Shown in pieces: positions 13,845 through 23,287 of a DNA stretch of 64,000 bases (position 1 is the stretch's first letter; each line of letters opens with the position of its first letter). The notes under the pieces are model-generated. The model ran no database searches. It was not told the origin of the DNA and saw only the letters and a program-made list of their open reading frames with translations. The stretch lies in the NCBI GenBank assembly GCA_025330725.1, contig JAIWND010000019.1, positions 248,001 through 312,000 of the forward strand, in the 5' to 3' direction. Origin of the DNA: Chlamydoabsidia padenii (Eukaryota > Mucoromycota > Mucoromycetes > Mucorales > Cunninghamellaceae). The position numbers and the translations under genes were made by a program.

Positions 13845-13934
13845 CACGAGACCCATCTTTTCCAAAAGAAAAAGCATTTTCCTTTCTCCCCCCCGCTTCT
13901 TCTCTTCCTCCAAATCTACTATAATAATCAGCTC

Positions 13935-15191
13935 ATGGGCGGAAAGCAATCCATAGTCGCCGCTTTTTTCGCCTTTAGCATGGTGTCTTTTGGTTTATTC
14001 TCAAGACGGCTCATGCACGAACACCTTGCAACAATCCATCCTCACCTTCAAGCGACTTGTCAATTGGAACCTCTGACGTTTACACATTATGGCCCAGTGG
14101 ATCGCTTCTTATGTATCCTGGTGGTCTTCTTCCGTCGGGCAATGGACGATTACATGGGTCTTCAAGTAACACGGGTACTATTGGGATTGTTTGGAACAGT
14201 ACAAGCCATCATGGCTGTGGAAGGATCTCGTAATGGTTATTCTTGGTATCATGTAATGTCATGGTTTATGCTCTGGGGCATGCTTGCCAATCTGATCACT
14301 ATTGCCATGGTATCTTGTCTACTTTGGATGCCTATATTTGTACTGACTTCAAGATCCTTTGTGTCACGTATTCGCGTGGGGTTGGATGATGCTTCTGTGC
14401 CGGTAATGATCTCTCCTGCCCGCTCTGCTGCCATTCTCATCTCCCTGCTCCTGGCTTTTGGTGTGCCTTCTGTTTACATGACATTTACATCCTTGGTGGA
14501 ACGTGGCTCTTGGCTGTCTTTGCAAATTATTGCTCTCTGGCAATTCTGTCCGATCCTGATTCAAGCCACTTACACTACCCTCACTTGGATCTTGACACCA
14601 CTTCTCAAGGACGATCGGGTCATGCCTCTGCCATCCATTCAAGAAACTGCCATCATCTCATCATCAACATCAACGTCAACAACCACCACGACTTCTTCAG
14701 CAACAACACGGGTAACAAGACAAGTGGACATTATTGCCGATCAACAAGTGGAGGATGATGATGTGAATCAACAACGACAACGCGTCCGGATGGCGCAATG
14801 CAAAGCAGGTGTGGAACAACTTTACCTGTTCATGATGATCATTAATGCATTGATTTATTATGGCACGTTTATGAAAATCCAAATGGATGGTGTTTATCTC
14901 AAGGACAGTCTTATCTTATTGGCAACAAAAACCATTCCTGCCCCCGGTCTAGGTGATATCGAAATCGCCCAATTCTCTTGCGCTCATTTCCTGTTTTTGG
15001 ATTTGGTCGTGCTCACTCTCTCTTTTAGCTTTTGGGCCTTGTACGAAGATGGTTTCTTGGTGTTTATCATTCTGGTTGGTGGAATCGTCCTTATTGGTCC
15101 TGGAAGTGCCATTGCTGCCTATGCCATCTACCGCGAAAACTCAATACAAGATCCTAACCGTCTGAAACTCCAAATCAAGAAAACTAACTGA
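13935..15191 (+). CDS. Polytopic membrane protein of unknown function
   Basis: An intronless frame of 418 residues from the ATG at 13935; the frame is open further upstream, but that stretch is the shared promoter. I count eight or nine hydrophobic segments, for example VAAFFAFSMVSFGLF near the N-terminus, MLANLITIAMVSCLLWMPIF, SAAILISLLLAFGVPSVYM and FLVFIILVGGIVLIGPGSA near the C-terminus. Between the sixth and later segments is a cytosolic-looking Ser/Thr-rich stretch followed by Gln/Arg-rich sequence. No family signature is recognised. Membrane location is secure; transport or enzymatic role is not inferred. Confidence 0.8.
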   Translation: MGGKQSIVAAFFAFSMVSFGLFSRRLMHEHLATIHPHLQATCQLEPLTFTHYGPVDRFLCILVVFFRRAMDDYMGLQVTRVLLGLFGTVQAIMAVEGSRNGYSWYHVMSWFMLWGMLANLITIAMVSCLLWMPIFVLTSRSFVSRIRVGLDDASVPVMISPARSAAILISLLLAFGVPSVYMTFTSLVERGSWLSLQIIALWQFCPILIQATYTTLTWILTPLLKDDRVMPLPSIQETAIISSSTSTSTTTTTSSATTRVTRQVDIIADQQVEDDDVNQQRQRVRMAQCKAGVEQLYLFMMIINALIYYGTFMKIQMDGVYLKDSLILLATKTIPAPGLGDIEIAQFSCAHFLFLDLVVLTLSFSFWALYEDGFLVFIILVGGIVLIGPGSAIAAYAIYRENSIQDPNRLKLQIKKTN

Positions 15192-16373
15192 TTAAATTAG
15201 TATAGTTATAGTGTTTAATAGTCTTCTTTTTATAATAAAATAAATTTTAATGATTGACTGATGATAATATGCTGTTAATAGCTGTAGGTTACTGTTTCAA
15301 AAAAAAAATAAGAAAAAAAAGAAAAGAAAAAAAGAAAAAAAGAAAAAAAGAAAAAAAGAACTTTGGCTCATTGATTGGATGACCGTCATGCATACAATCA
15401 AAAACATATATTTAATCACTGGGTAAATAAGATTTCTGTTTATGATCATCAATAATAGTCAACCTATCATATTCTAATCAAGTCTATTTTACATCTTTTA
15501 CGTTATACGAATGAGTTAAGGATGGTGAAGGGGGGGGGGACGGTATGGTCAGAGTATGATCCACCATGGCCTATTTTTAAAAAAGGATGGCATTTCAAAT
15601 CCCGCCTCTGTGAGTGGAAGTTGAATTTCTATAAAATCTTTTTTTTCACTTTTTCGTCTTTCTTTCGTTCTCTTCAACTATTCCTTTTTAACAAACAACA
15701 TTACCACTTGTCTTCTCTTCAAAGATAGTTACAATGGGCTTAACAGTTGATTGAACACTGGATGAATTTCAAGTCAATGGTTTATTTTGTATGCTGTCTT
15801 TAATGCTGTTATCTTTACTACACCTACTTTAGATGTTGTCGTGACAACTTTGAACTGGATCTACTGACTTGGTAAACAAAAACCCTTTGAAAGGTGCTTA
15901 TTCAATGGTAGGACAAAATGACATACAAAGTGTGGGGAAAAAGGGTGATACACCTTACCTAAACGACAATTGATTATTCTTTTATAGGTGAACAGGTTAA
16001 TCTTATTGATGGTCAATATAAAAAAGAGTAGATACATATATTGATACCTCCGACTTGTTTTGGATTACAAGATGGGTGGAATAGGTAATAAAATTAGAGT
16101 AAGTAAAAGGATGGTTATATTTGCCTGGGAATTCTTTATTTGTCATGCTTATACATTCTTTATTGTTTTTCAGGAACAGCAATCCATTTGGACGTGGGGC
16201 AATAGACGGTGCTTTAAAACATGGAATACAGCGCCGATTGTAATTCAATTATACCCTTATATTTTTTTTCCCCAATTCGTTTTTTTATCCTCTTTCTCTT
16301 TTACTTTTTTTTATTTTTATTTAAACCCATTCGCCCCCCCCCTCTCTCTCTCTCTCTCTCTCCTCTTCTTAAT
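15192..16373. other. Long spacer with a possible small, unresolved transcription unit
   Basis: A reverse promoter-type motif (TTCAAATCCCGCC, 15594-15606), a TATA-like stretch (about 15628) and a CT-rich leader suggest a promoter near 15.6 kb. Several GT/AG-like sites follow. A possible terminal exon at 16174-16243 reads NSNPFGRGAIDGALKHGI in one frame and ends in TAA. I could not build a complete frame from an ATG, so no CDS is called. It could instead be a non-coding RNA or the long leader of the Mpv17-family gene. An AAAAG-type simple repeat is at 15297-15360. Confidence 0.35.
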
Positions 16374-17120
16374 ATGCCTGGTGACTCTCAATCCTTCCTT
16401 ACCTGGTATCTATCGCAGCTGGCTGCCAATCCTTTACGTACCAAAGCTTGTACCAGTGGTGTCTTGTCTGGTTCTCAAGAACTATGTGCACAAAAACTCT
16501 CGGGTCAAAAGAATATTGACAAGCGTATCATCCAAATGTTTCTCTATGGTCTCTGTATTTCTGGTCCTTTAAGTCATATCTTGTATGAAATCATGAACAA
16601 GGTCTTTGCTGGCAAAACTGGTCCCAAGGTGAAACTCGGTCAATTGCTCTTCTCCAACTTGATTATCTCTCCAATCATGAACTCCGGTAAAACAAAGAAA
16701 AAAAAAAAAAAGTCAAATGATCAAAGTGTTGGTCTTACTCACCCGGTATAATTATTGTTTGGATAACATAGTATATATCAGTGCAATGACCTTTTTGGCT
16801 GGTGGACGATCAATCAAGCAAATGAAGGCTGCTGTCAAGGGAGGTTTACTCCGTATGCAAAAAATGTCCTGGATCATCTCACCATTGTCCATGATCACTG
16901 CCCAAAACTTCTTGCCTCAACAAACATGGGTTCCCTTCTTCAGCTTTATTGCCTTTGGTAAGTCAACGAATATTGGTGGGAGATGACTGAAATAATATAT
17001 ATATATCTACATCATCTGACTCATCTTTTTTTGTTTTATTATCTAGTGTTTGGTACTTACATCAACACCATGTTGAAGCGCAAGCGTATTCAAGCTGAAA
17101 AGGCAGCTAAGAAGGAATAG
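16374..17120 (+). CDS. Mpv17/PMP22-family membrane protein
   Basis: Three exons (16374-16686, 16772-16957, 17047-17120) give 190 residues. The family pattern is clear: an N-terminal WYLSQLAANPLRTKACTSG, an early SGSQELCAQ segment, LYGLCISGPLSHILYE, and a WIISPLSMITAQNFLPQQTW segment matching the usual W-x-x-x-P-x-x-x-x-x-N-F motif. Four hydrophobic helices are expected, in peroxisomal or inner mitochondrial membrane. The C-terminal tail is Lys-rich (KRKRIQAEKAAKKE). The family includes Mpv17, PMP22 (PXMP2) and yeast Sym1. A pyrimidine-rich stretch ending in (CT)n immediately precedes the ATG. Confidence 0.9.
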
Positions 17121-17697
17121 ATTAGGATTAGATTGTAATAGTATTAGTTATATATGTTGGGATTTACTTGTTTTTTGAAATCTAATAATAAAAATAGGCT
17201 CTTCTTAACATGTAATACTCGATCTGTCATTAGATTTCACACATCTTTTTGTGTGCGTGCGTGGGGGGGGGGAATACCGTTGGTGCCAGTGGGTGCAGGG
17301 CCGCTTTAAGATAAGAAAATCATGGGTAAACTTTGAAACACATAGACCAAATGTTTAAATCCCGCCGAATATAGGTAACTATTAAGTCATCATCATACCA
17401 GGATCATGGATTATGCTAAAAATGCGCACCAGCCATGTCATTGTTATCATAATTAATAAAACAAATCAACAACAAAAAGTAAAAAATAAAAAAAACATAT
17501 TGTACGACAATCAAACACGCATCGCACGATTCCCTATCGTTAAAAAAAAAAAAAAAAAAAATACAAGACAACTTTATTTAAGACAAGAATATACCTATTC
17601 CGAATAAATCATTGTAATAATTAAAAGGTAACCAAGTGAGAGAGAAGTGGGAGAAGGAACAGGGTATGTGTGAGAAGGGAGAAAGATATATAGTATT
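17121..17697. other. Spacer between convergent gene ends
   Basis: No gene is seen between the two 3' ends. An intact reverse promoter-type motif (TTTAAATCCCGCC, 17354-17366) is present although no start codon is near, so either a transcript is missed here or the motif is not only a promoter element. Confidence 0.5.
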
Positions 17698-18885
17698 CTA
17701 CCAAGGAGTGGAATCAGCTTGTGCAATACCCTTCAATAGGTGATTACGCAGATAATTCCATCGAGAAGTACACAACCGAGCAGTATGACGACCATCAAAT
17801 TTAGATTCCAATTCCCGCCAATTTCCCACCTGCAATTTTGACAAGACATGTTGTAGCAATAACATATCATCCTTTTCCGTCCATAGTTCATATCCACGAA
17901 TGGTTTGATCGTATTTCCCTGGTGTTGTAATAGGTGGTGTGGTTTGTCGAGGTGGTTCAAAACAAGATGAATGATCATCATTAGTATCATCCATATCGTC
18001 TGATAAAGTTAAAGTTGACTTTGGTCCAGATGTAGTAGTTGAAGGAGGTGACAAGGGTAAAAAGGAAGGTGAATCAGGGAGTGGTAAATGATGATGTTTC
18101 GGATTAGGTGATTCAACAGTACAAGTGTTGCTGATGGATCCATCTCTTGGAGGAGTTGGACACCAAGTATGATGTTGTTGATAGTACTGTGGTTGTTGTT
18201 GCTGTTGTTCCTGTTGGACTTGATCGTCAGCGGAGGTTGGAATAGGCGTGATATCATGTTCCACTCGTTTAACTTGGTCCATCATAAAGTGAATCAAATC
18301 CTTGGCTGTAACCTTCGAGTTGAGTTTGCTGTTTCGTCTTTTGCTGATACTATTTTCCTTTTTATTGTTGTTTTTAGCAAGTATCTTGATGGTGAGAAAA
18401 AAAAAAAAGAAGGGGTGAGTGAGTCGCATACACCTTTATTGTAGTTTTTTATGTTACCTTCTTTTGTTGAATAGCCAAGTCTTCTTCATCTTCTTCTGCT
18501 TCGTCATCACTGAGTATCAAGTTTCCATTTTCATCGTATTCCACCAAGAGTTTTTCTTTTACTAGAGGTAACATTCCCAATAAGATGGAGACAATGACAA
18601 AAAAAGAGATGAGTGAATTAGTGGCATAATGTTTAAACAGCCCATCTAGACCCTTTTCCGTCTTTATGCCCCCACTCTATTGGATACTTTACCTTTTTTT
18701 GGTTCCCGCTTGGGTAAGCATGGATCGCCGGTACGTTGATAGTTGAGAATTATGTGTCGAACGGCCGTTTTAGAGAGCCCAGAAATACGAGCAACACGTT
18801 TTTCAGAGGCGCCCGCTTGATGGGCGCCAATAATAAGCCATCGTTTAGCATCCGAAGCATCTTTTGATGTTGTTCTGGAAGTCAT
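17698..18885 (-). CDS. Putative transcription factor: N-terminal Psq/Tc3-like HTH plus C-terminal Myb/SANT-like domain
   Basis: Three exons (18693-18885, 18458-18561, 17698-18384) join to 327 residues. Residues about 9-55 (KRWLIIGAHQAGASEKRVA onward) form a homeodomain-like helix-turn-helix of the kind found in Psq and Tc1/mariner transposases. An acidic linker with ILSDDEAEEDEEDL follows, then a Lys/Arg patch, a Gln/His/Pro-rich middle and a C-terminal SANT/Myb-like unit (YELWTEKDDMLLLQHV to TSRWNYLRNHL) with the expected Trp spacing. I infer a nuclear DNA-binding regulator. The third-exon acceptor at 18385 was chosen because it keeps phase and lies after a pyrimidine tract; other acceptors would change only a few residues. 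Confidence 0.75.
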
Positions 18886-19623
18886 AGTTAATAGATTGGA
18901 AGATTATCAAATAAGAGGGGGAATAAAGATTAAAAAGGAGAAGAAAGAAGAAGAAAAAAAGGCGGAGGGGGTCCCTCTTATTTTTCCATCCACGCAATTT
19001 TACTCCTTACCAATCTCTCGGCCAATCAAAAGTCCGCTACAACTGCATTGAGGTTACACCACTAGCCCATTCATCATGTCTCTATTCGTCATGAAATCAG
19101 TTGACTTTAATGATTTGGATATGTATACCAAGGCAAATAAGAGTAGAGTTATAGTATGTAAAATTCAACTTTAAAATCCGGAATGTCATTCAGTCCCTTT
19201 TGGCCTCTTTTTTTTTTTTCTAATCCCAGTCAGTACCCAAGAGGGGTGACCATTTGACCTTTAGCCAAAGGGAGCAGGAAATATGAAACATAAACTTTAT
19301 ACACATAAAATTCAGTTGTATGTATGCTGCATGTAAAGCGATGACTTACCATAGCGAAGCCAGGGTTGAAGGCTATCTCTTATAAGTCAACGTCTTTTAA
19401 TCCCAGCCATAAGAAGAAGTCCTTTTGTAGTTGCAACTGTGTGTGGTTTTGATAGAGAAAGGGGGATAGGAGGGGTCATTTAGCGCTTATAACATTATCA
19501 TAACCAGACTCTTTTTTTTGTTAGGCATGGAAGTTTGATGTTCGGCGTTTGAAAATGAAGTCTCCAGTTAGAAAAAATAAAACACTCTTCATCGCAAAAC
19601 TCATTACATGCTTGGACTACCTG

Positions 19624-19728
19624 AAAGAAGGGTCTTGGGGCTTGACTTTTGCGGTAAAGTATGTTGTAAATGGATCATAGTGTCTACATCGCCACTTTAA
19701 TCATTAGCATCCGTTGACAATGGAGCGA
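19624..19728 (+). repeat. Degenerate direct repeat, copy A
   Basis: The block starting GTCTTGGGGCTTGACTTTTG and ending near CATCCGTTGACAATGGAGCG recurs about 230 bp downstream at roughly 85 percent identity by eye. Confidence 0.75.
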
Positions 19729-19853
19729 GTAGACCCCTTTCCAAATCTTAGTAGAAGCGGGCGGGATGTGAAATCGATTATTGGTTCCCTCTTCGTACTT
19801 TTTTTTTCTACAAATGACAGGAAAAAGCCATCGCAAGCCTGAACATACTGACA

Positions 19854-19956
19854 CAAGAGTCTTGGGGCTTGACTTTTGCAGTAAAGTATGTTGGAAATAC
19901 GTTATAGTATCCACATCGCCATTTTAATCATTAGCATCCGTTAACAATTGAGCGTG
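19854..19956 (+). repeat. Degenerate direct repeat, copy B
   Basis: Second copy of the block above, ending near CATCCGTTAACAATTGAGCG. A shorter, more diverged match lies near 41845-41880. Confidence 0.75.
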
Positions 19957-20895
19957 GAGTACTCTTCCAAAATTCTGTGCGCCAAGCATTTCCCTGGATG
20001 GATGGAAATCCTACTGGTGGCAGTTGAATCCTTTTTTTCTATAATAGAGTGAGTGCCCCCCCCCCCAAAGAGGAAGGCACGGGGAGAATCTGGGTAGAGA
20101 GAGACTGCGCTATTCATATCAAAACCAATTCCTACACTATAATACCACCCGTCATATCCCAATCATTAAAAAACGCTGGATAGAGCCTAAATGGACGTCA
20201 GTCGGCGACCTCCGGTCGTTTATTGTACACAACAATGAGACTTTATTCATAGAAGTTAATGCGGTGTTTTAATTTCAGGTCGCGATTCTGCATGAATTTC
20301 CCGATCCAGCAAACTAAGTGTCATTGTCAGGGATATCCTAGAAGAGGAGCAATTTACGTTTTAAAAAAATCCAGAGTCTTTCCTGATTATGGAGATTCAA
20401 ATCCCGACTCATGCAACTTTACCTCTACAACTAATCATACACCCCTTACACCTGGCCCTAACTCTATGCCTACGGGGTGGTGAGATTTGATTCAGGATTT
20501 GCTACGGACACGTAGGGACTTTGCACAAAGATCGATTGATGATCAGCGTAAATTGGTTGTTCGTAAACAATGAACGCGACTCCTACATGTGAATTGATTG
20601 GTTCAGCATCGATTTTCATGCTTCTACTATTTTATCACACTTATTGACGAGGGTGCTCCTTTATCTTATAAAAGGCCGCCATCCCTTCATTTTTTTCCCT
20701 TCATCCTCCTCTTCAATTGCCTGGTTCTCCATTCCTCTCCTTTAAGCTTTTTTTGGCCAAGTGTCTCTTCTCTCCGTCCTCCTCCTTCCTCTTCCTGCAT
20801 GTGTTTTACTGAGGTTTTAACAATTTTCCCAATTAAATATTCACAAAGATAGGTGTTCCATCGAGACTGCATCTTTTTTTTTTTCCATTACAACA

Positions 20896-20946
20896 ATGCC
20901 TGGCGAGTTACAGCTCCCCTTACCCTTCACTGCATTAAGTTGGTAA
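20896..20946 (+). CDS. Possible 16-codon small ORF with a strong-looking promoter
   Basis: The ATG follows a TATA box about 220 bp upstream, a CT-rich leader and an ACAACA context. The frame encodes MPGELQLPLPFTALSW and then TAA. The stop overlaps a consensus 5' splice site (GTAAGT at 20943-20948) and a TACTAACTG branch-like site follows at about 20985, but no AG acceptor occurs for about 100 nt. It may be the first exon of a small gene whose later exon I cannot place, a regulatory upstream ORF, or part of a non-coding RNA. Confidence 0.3.
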   Translation: MPGELQLPLPFTALSW

Positions 20947-21291
20947 GTTTATCATTTCCATAGACAAAAGGAGCTGATCACATGTACTAACTGACTGTTT
21001 GCTTTCTTTTCCTATGTATGATTGCATTTGATCATTTCTTTCAACTACTTTTAAACATTTTATATGTTATTGTTGCCTTTATTTAATAAAACCAGTAGTA
21101 AATAAAATAAGAAAAAGAAAAAAAAAGCATAGTACATCATCACTTTTTTTTCAGCATAATTTTTATGTGAACGAGGATAAAGGAAGGTAATCATCACAAG
21201 AGCAATACAAAAAGATAAAAGTAAGAACAAGAAATGAATGGAAGTAGTAGAAATGAATGTGAGGGTATTCTCCAAAAGGACCAAAAAGCTT

Positions 21292-21861
21292 TTACTTTTG
21301 ACAGGCAGAGGCGGCAGACTTTAAATGCTGCTTGACCAAGGCATGAGCAATATCATGAGAATCAGAACAAGGTTCCAATTCACCATGATTAGGAAGATAC
21401 CATCGAGTGGCATTTAATGCTACTTGGTTATAATAATGCGCAATGGGTGCACCAGGGGCAGATCGGGATCTACGACGATGATCGCTGCAAATGGGGGTTT
21501 TGAAAATCGAAGATTCCTGCGTCTTGTGAAGCCATTGTTGTTCCCGGACAAAACTTTTAACACGCTCATTCTTATACGTCATGGTCATCTTCTGATCTAA
21601 TGCAATGGCACCAAGTAAAATGTTCATAGCAGAGGCCTCATTGTGTTGTTTGATAGCAGCTGAGGCGGGAGGTTGGCTGGGTAAGGCAGTGGGTTGAGAT
21701 CTTGCGCGGTAATGATGTCGAGTACTACCATGGGGCTTTGTCTCTTCTTTACTGATTAAGTCTTGGCATACTAATTTCAATGATGGCAAAAGTAACTTTT
21801 TGTCATTATCTTTCATCATGGATTTCTTTTGGTTAGACAAAGGGGGGAGGTGGATCATCAT
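21292..21861 (-). CDS. Small hypothetical protein
   Basis: A 189-residue frame from the ATG at 21861. It is basic, has segments such as ASAMNILLGAIALDQKM and a C-terminal region around NATRWYLPNHGELEPC, and carries RRRSRSAPGAP, a possible nuclear-type basic stretch. A 42-nt A tract (T on this strand) lies immediately upstream, with TATA-like sequence on both sides of it. No family is recognised. A later Met (about 21822) could be the true start. Confidence 0.5.
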   Translation of the reverse strand: MMIHLPPLSNQKKSMMKDNDKKLLLPSLKLVCQDLISKEETKPHGSTRHHYRARSQPTALPSQPPASAAIKQHNEASAMNILLGAIALDQKMTMTYKNERVKSFVREQQWLHKTQESSIFKTPICSDHRRRSRSAPGAPIAHYYNQVALNATRWYLPNHGELEPCSDSHDIAHALVKQHLKSAASACQK

Positions 21862-21881
21862 ACGTGTTATATAAAGTAAGG

Positions 21882-21923
<42 letters not shown>
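21882..21923. repeat. Poly-A/T homopolymer (42 nt)
   Basis: An uninterrupted A tract on the plus strand, upstream of the small hypothetical gene. Confidence 0.95.
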
Positions 21924-21925
<2 letters not shown>

Positions 21926-22141
21926 TAAAAGGACACTTTATATAGTTTGGTAATGAAAGGGGGAGGCAAAGGTAAAATTAGAAACCAATTTGTCTCCTTC
22001 CTTTCTCCTTTCCCGTCCCTTGGAAATTCCTTGATGATTGAGATATGAACCAGTTACTTAAAAGTACTTCGATCTCCCTTTTATATAAAGTCGGCCCGAA
22101 TGCCACGTTTATATATATATACATATATATATAAGAATGAA

Positions 22142-22298
22142 TAGTATGGTTTTTCTCTTTGTTTGACGATGATATGGTCACGAATGAGCTTTTTGTTCAA
22201 TGTCAAGACCAAACAATCAGCATAAATAGGGGTTTCAATTTTACCTTTTCGGGAATTCAAAATATTAAATGTCAAACTCCGATTAGGGACATCGTCTG
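22142..22298 (-). other. Possible orphan coding exon
   Basis: One minus-strand frame reads VPNRSLTFNILNSRKGK and then ETPIYADCLVLTLNKKL, which looks like real protein rather than random sequence, and it begins just after an AG acceptor. It runs into a (TA)n tract without a clear stop or donor. A 7-nt first exon at 22416-22422 would keep frame, but this is speculative. It may be part of an unresolved or decayed gene. Confidence 0.3.
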
Positions 22299-23287
22299 CT
22301 TAAACAAAAGGAAGGGATGAAGAAGAGGAGAGATGTAAATTGCCTGAGCGTCATCATGATATAGATAAAATAGAAACACGTGTATTTGGTATTTCTCCTC
22401 ATTAGTGCTTTGTACGTAGCATTGATCAAGCTCGATTTGAATGACAATTTAGAAAAAAAAGAAGGCGATAGAGCATGACAAAAGAGCAGGAAGGAAGGGC
22501 GGATTGTACTTTTATATATGTCATTGTTTCGCCTTATGAATTTATTATTTGACTATATGAACAAATTCTATTATCATCTCACTCACAAGTCATTCATCTT
22601 AGATAAACATATACAGACTAGTCAACGCGCCAATTAGTTCGACTGTTTTATCACTAGACATCCATCTCCTCCAACCCATAGGCGGCACTTTACTGAAAAA
22701 TCATTATGGTACTTTTGGCTATAATAAAAAAGAACAGGGTGGTTGATAGTATGCCGCATAGTGTGTGCATGAAATGATAAAACGCTGACTAGTCTACCCT
22801 TTATGTCGGGATTTGAATTCGCACGATAATTTTTTCGGGCTCATTGACGTCGAAAGCATTTGTTTTTTCTTTTCCCTCTTTTATAAATTGATTGACCTTC
22901 ATTCTCCTTTCTTTGTGTATCTTTTTATTACTTCTGTTACTGAACTCACTAACAGATAATCTTTATTGATCCATTCGTAAGTATAAAACTTGTCAACTCC
23001 ATTTAATGTGTCATTAACCTTTTTTTATTGTTTGTTTTTCTTGTCTCTCTTTGCTTTACTTAGATAAAAACATACACAAAAGGATCCTCATTCGACTTTA
23101 ACCTTCTACCTTTCCCTTCTTTGTCATTTTTTTTGTTGTTATTTTATTGTCCATTATACTGGTTACTCCTTTTTATCACTCAATCAACTCTATTTACCTT
23201 TGGCACTTGTTGGTTCCTCCCCCTCCTTCTTCTTTGTTTCCCACCATCTCGTCCTTTTTATTTAATCTCTTTTTTATTTGGCTTTTC
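22299..23287. other. Promoter and 5' leader region of the NST1-like gene
   Basis: It contains TCGGGATTTGAA (22806-22817), CT-rich leader sequence and a probable 5'-UTR intron (donor GTAAGTATAA near 22979, acceptor CTTAG near 23063). No protein-coding gene is supported. Confidence 0.5.
22806..22817 (+). promoter_or_regulatory. GGCGGGATTTGAA-type promoter motif
   Basis: TCGGGATTTGAA, about 100-170 bp upstream of the probable transcription start of the NST1-like gene, whose ATG is moved downstream by a 5'-UTR intron. Confidence 0.45.

Larger units (their letters stand above)
18886..20895. other. Gene-poor region with motif copies and a duplicated sequence
   Basis: No reading frame here looks like a protein. 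Copies of the GGCGGGATTTGAA-type motif occur at 19542-19555 (TCGGCGTTTGAAAA), 19759-19773 and, reversed, at 20396-20408. A duplicated block of about 100 bp is listed separately. A TATA box (TATAAAAGG, 20667-20675) followed by a CT-rich leader marks a probable promoter for the tiny ORF at 20896. Confidence 0.6.

Noticed and set aside
21292..21969. Start of the small hypothetical protein at the upstream end of the frame
   Set aside because: That extension translates the 42-nt homopolymer into poly-Phe and has no plausible start context.
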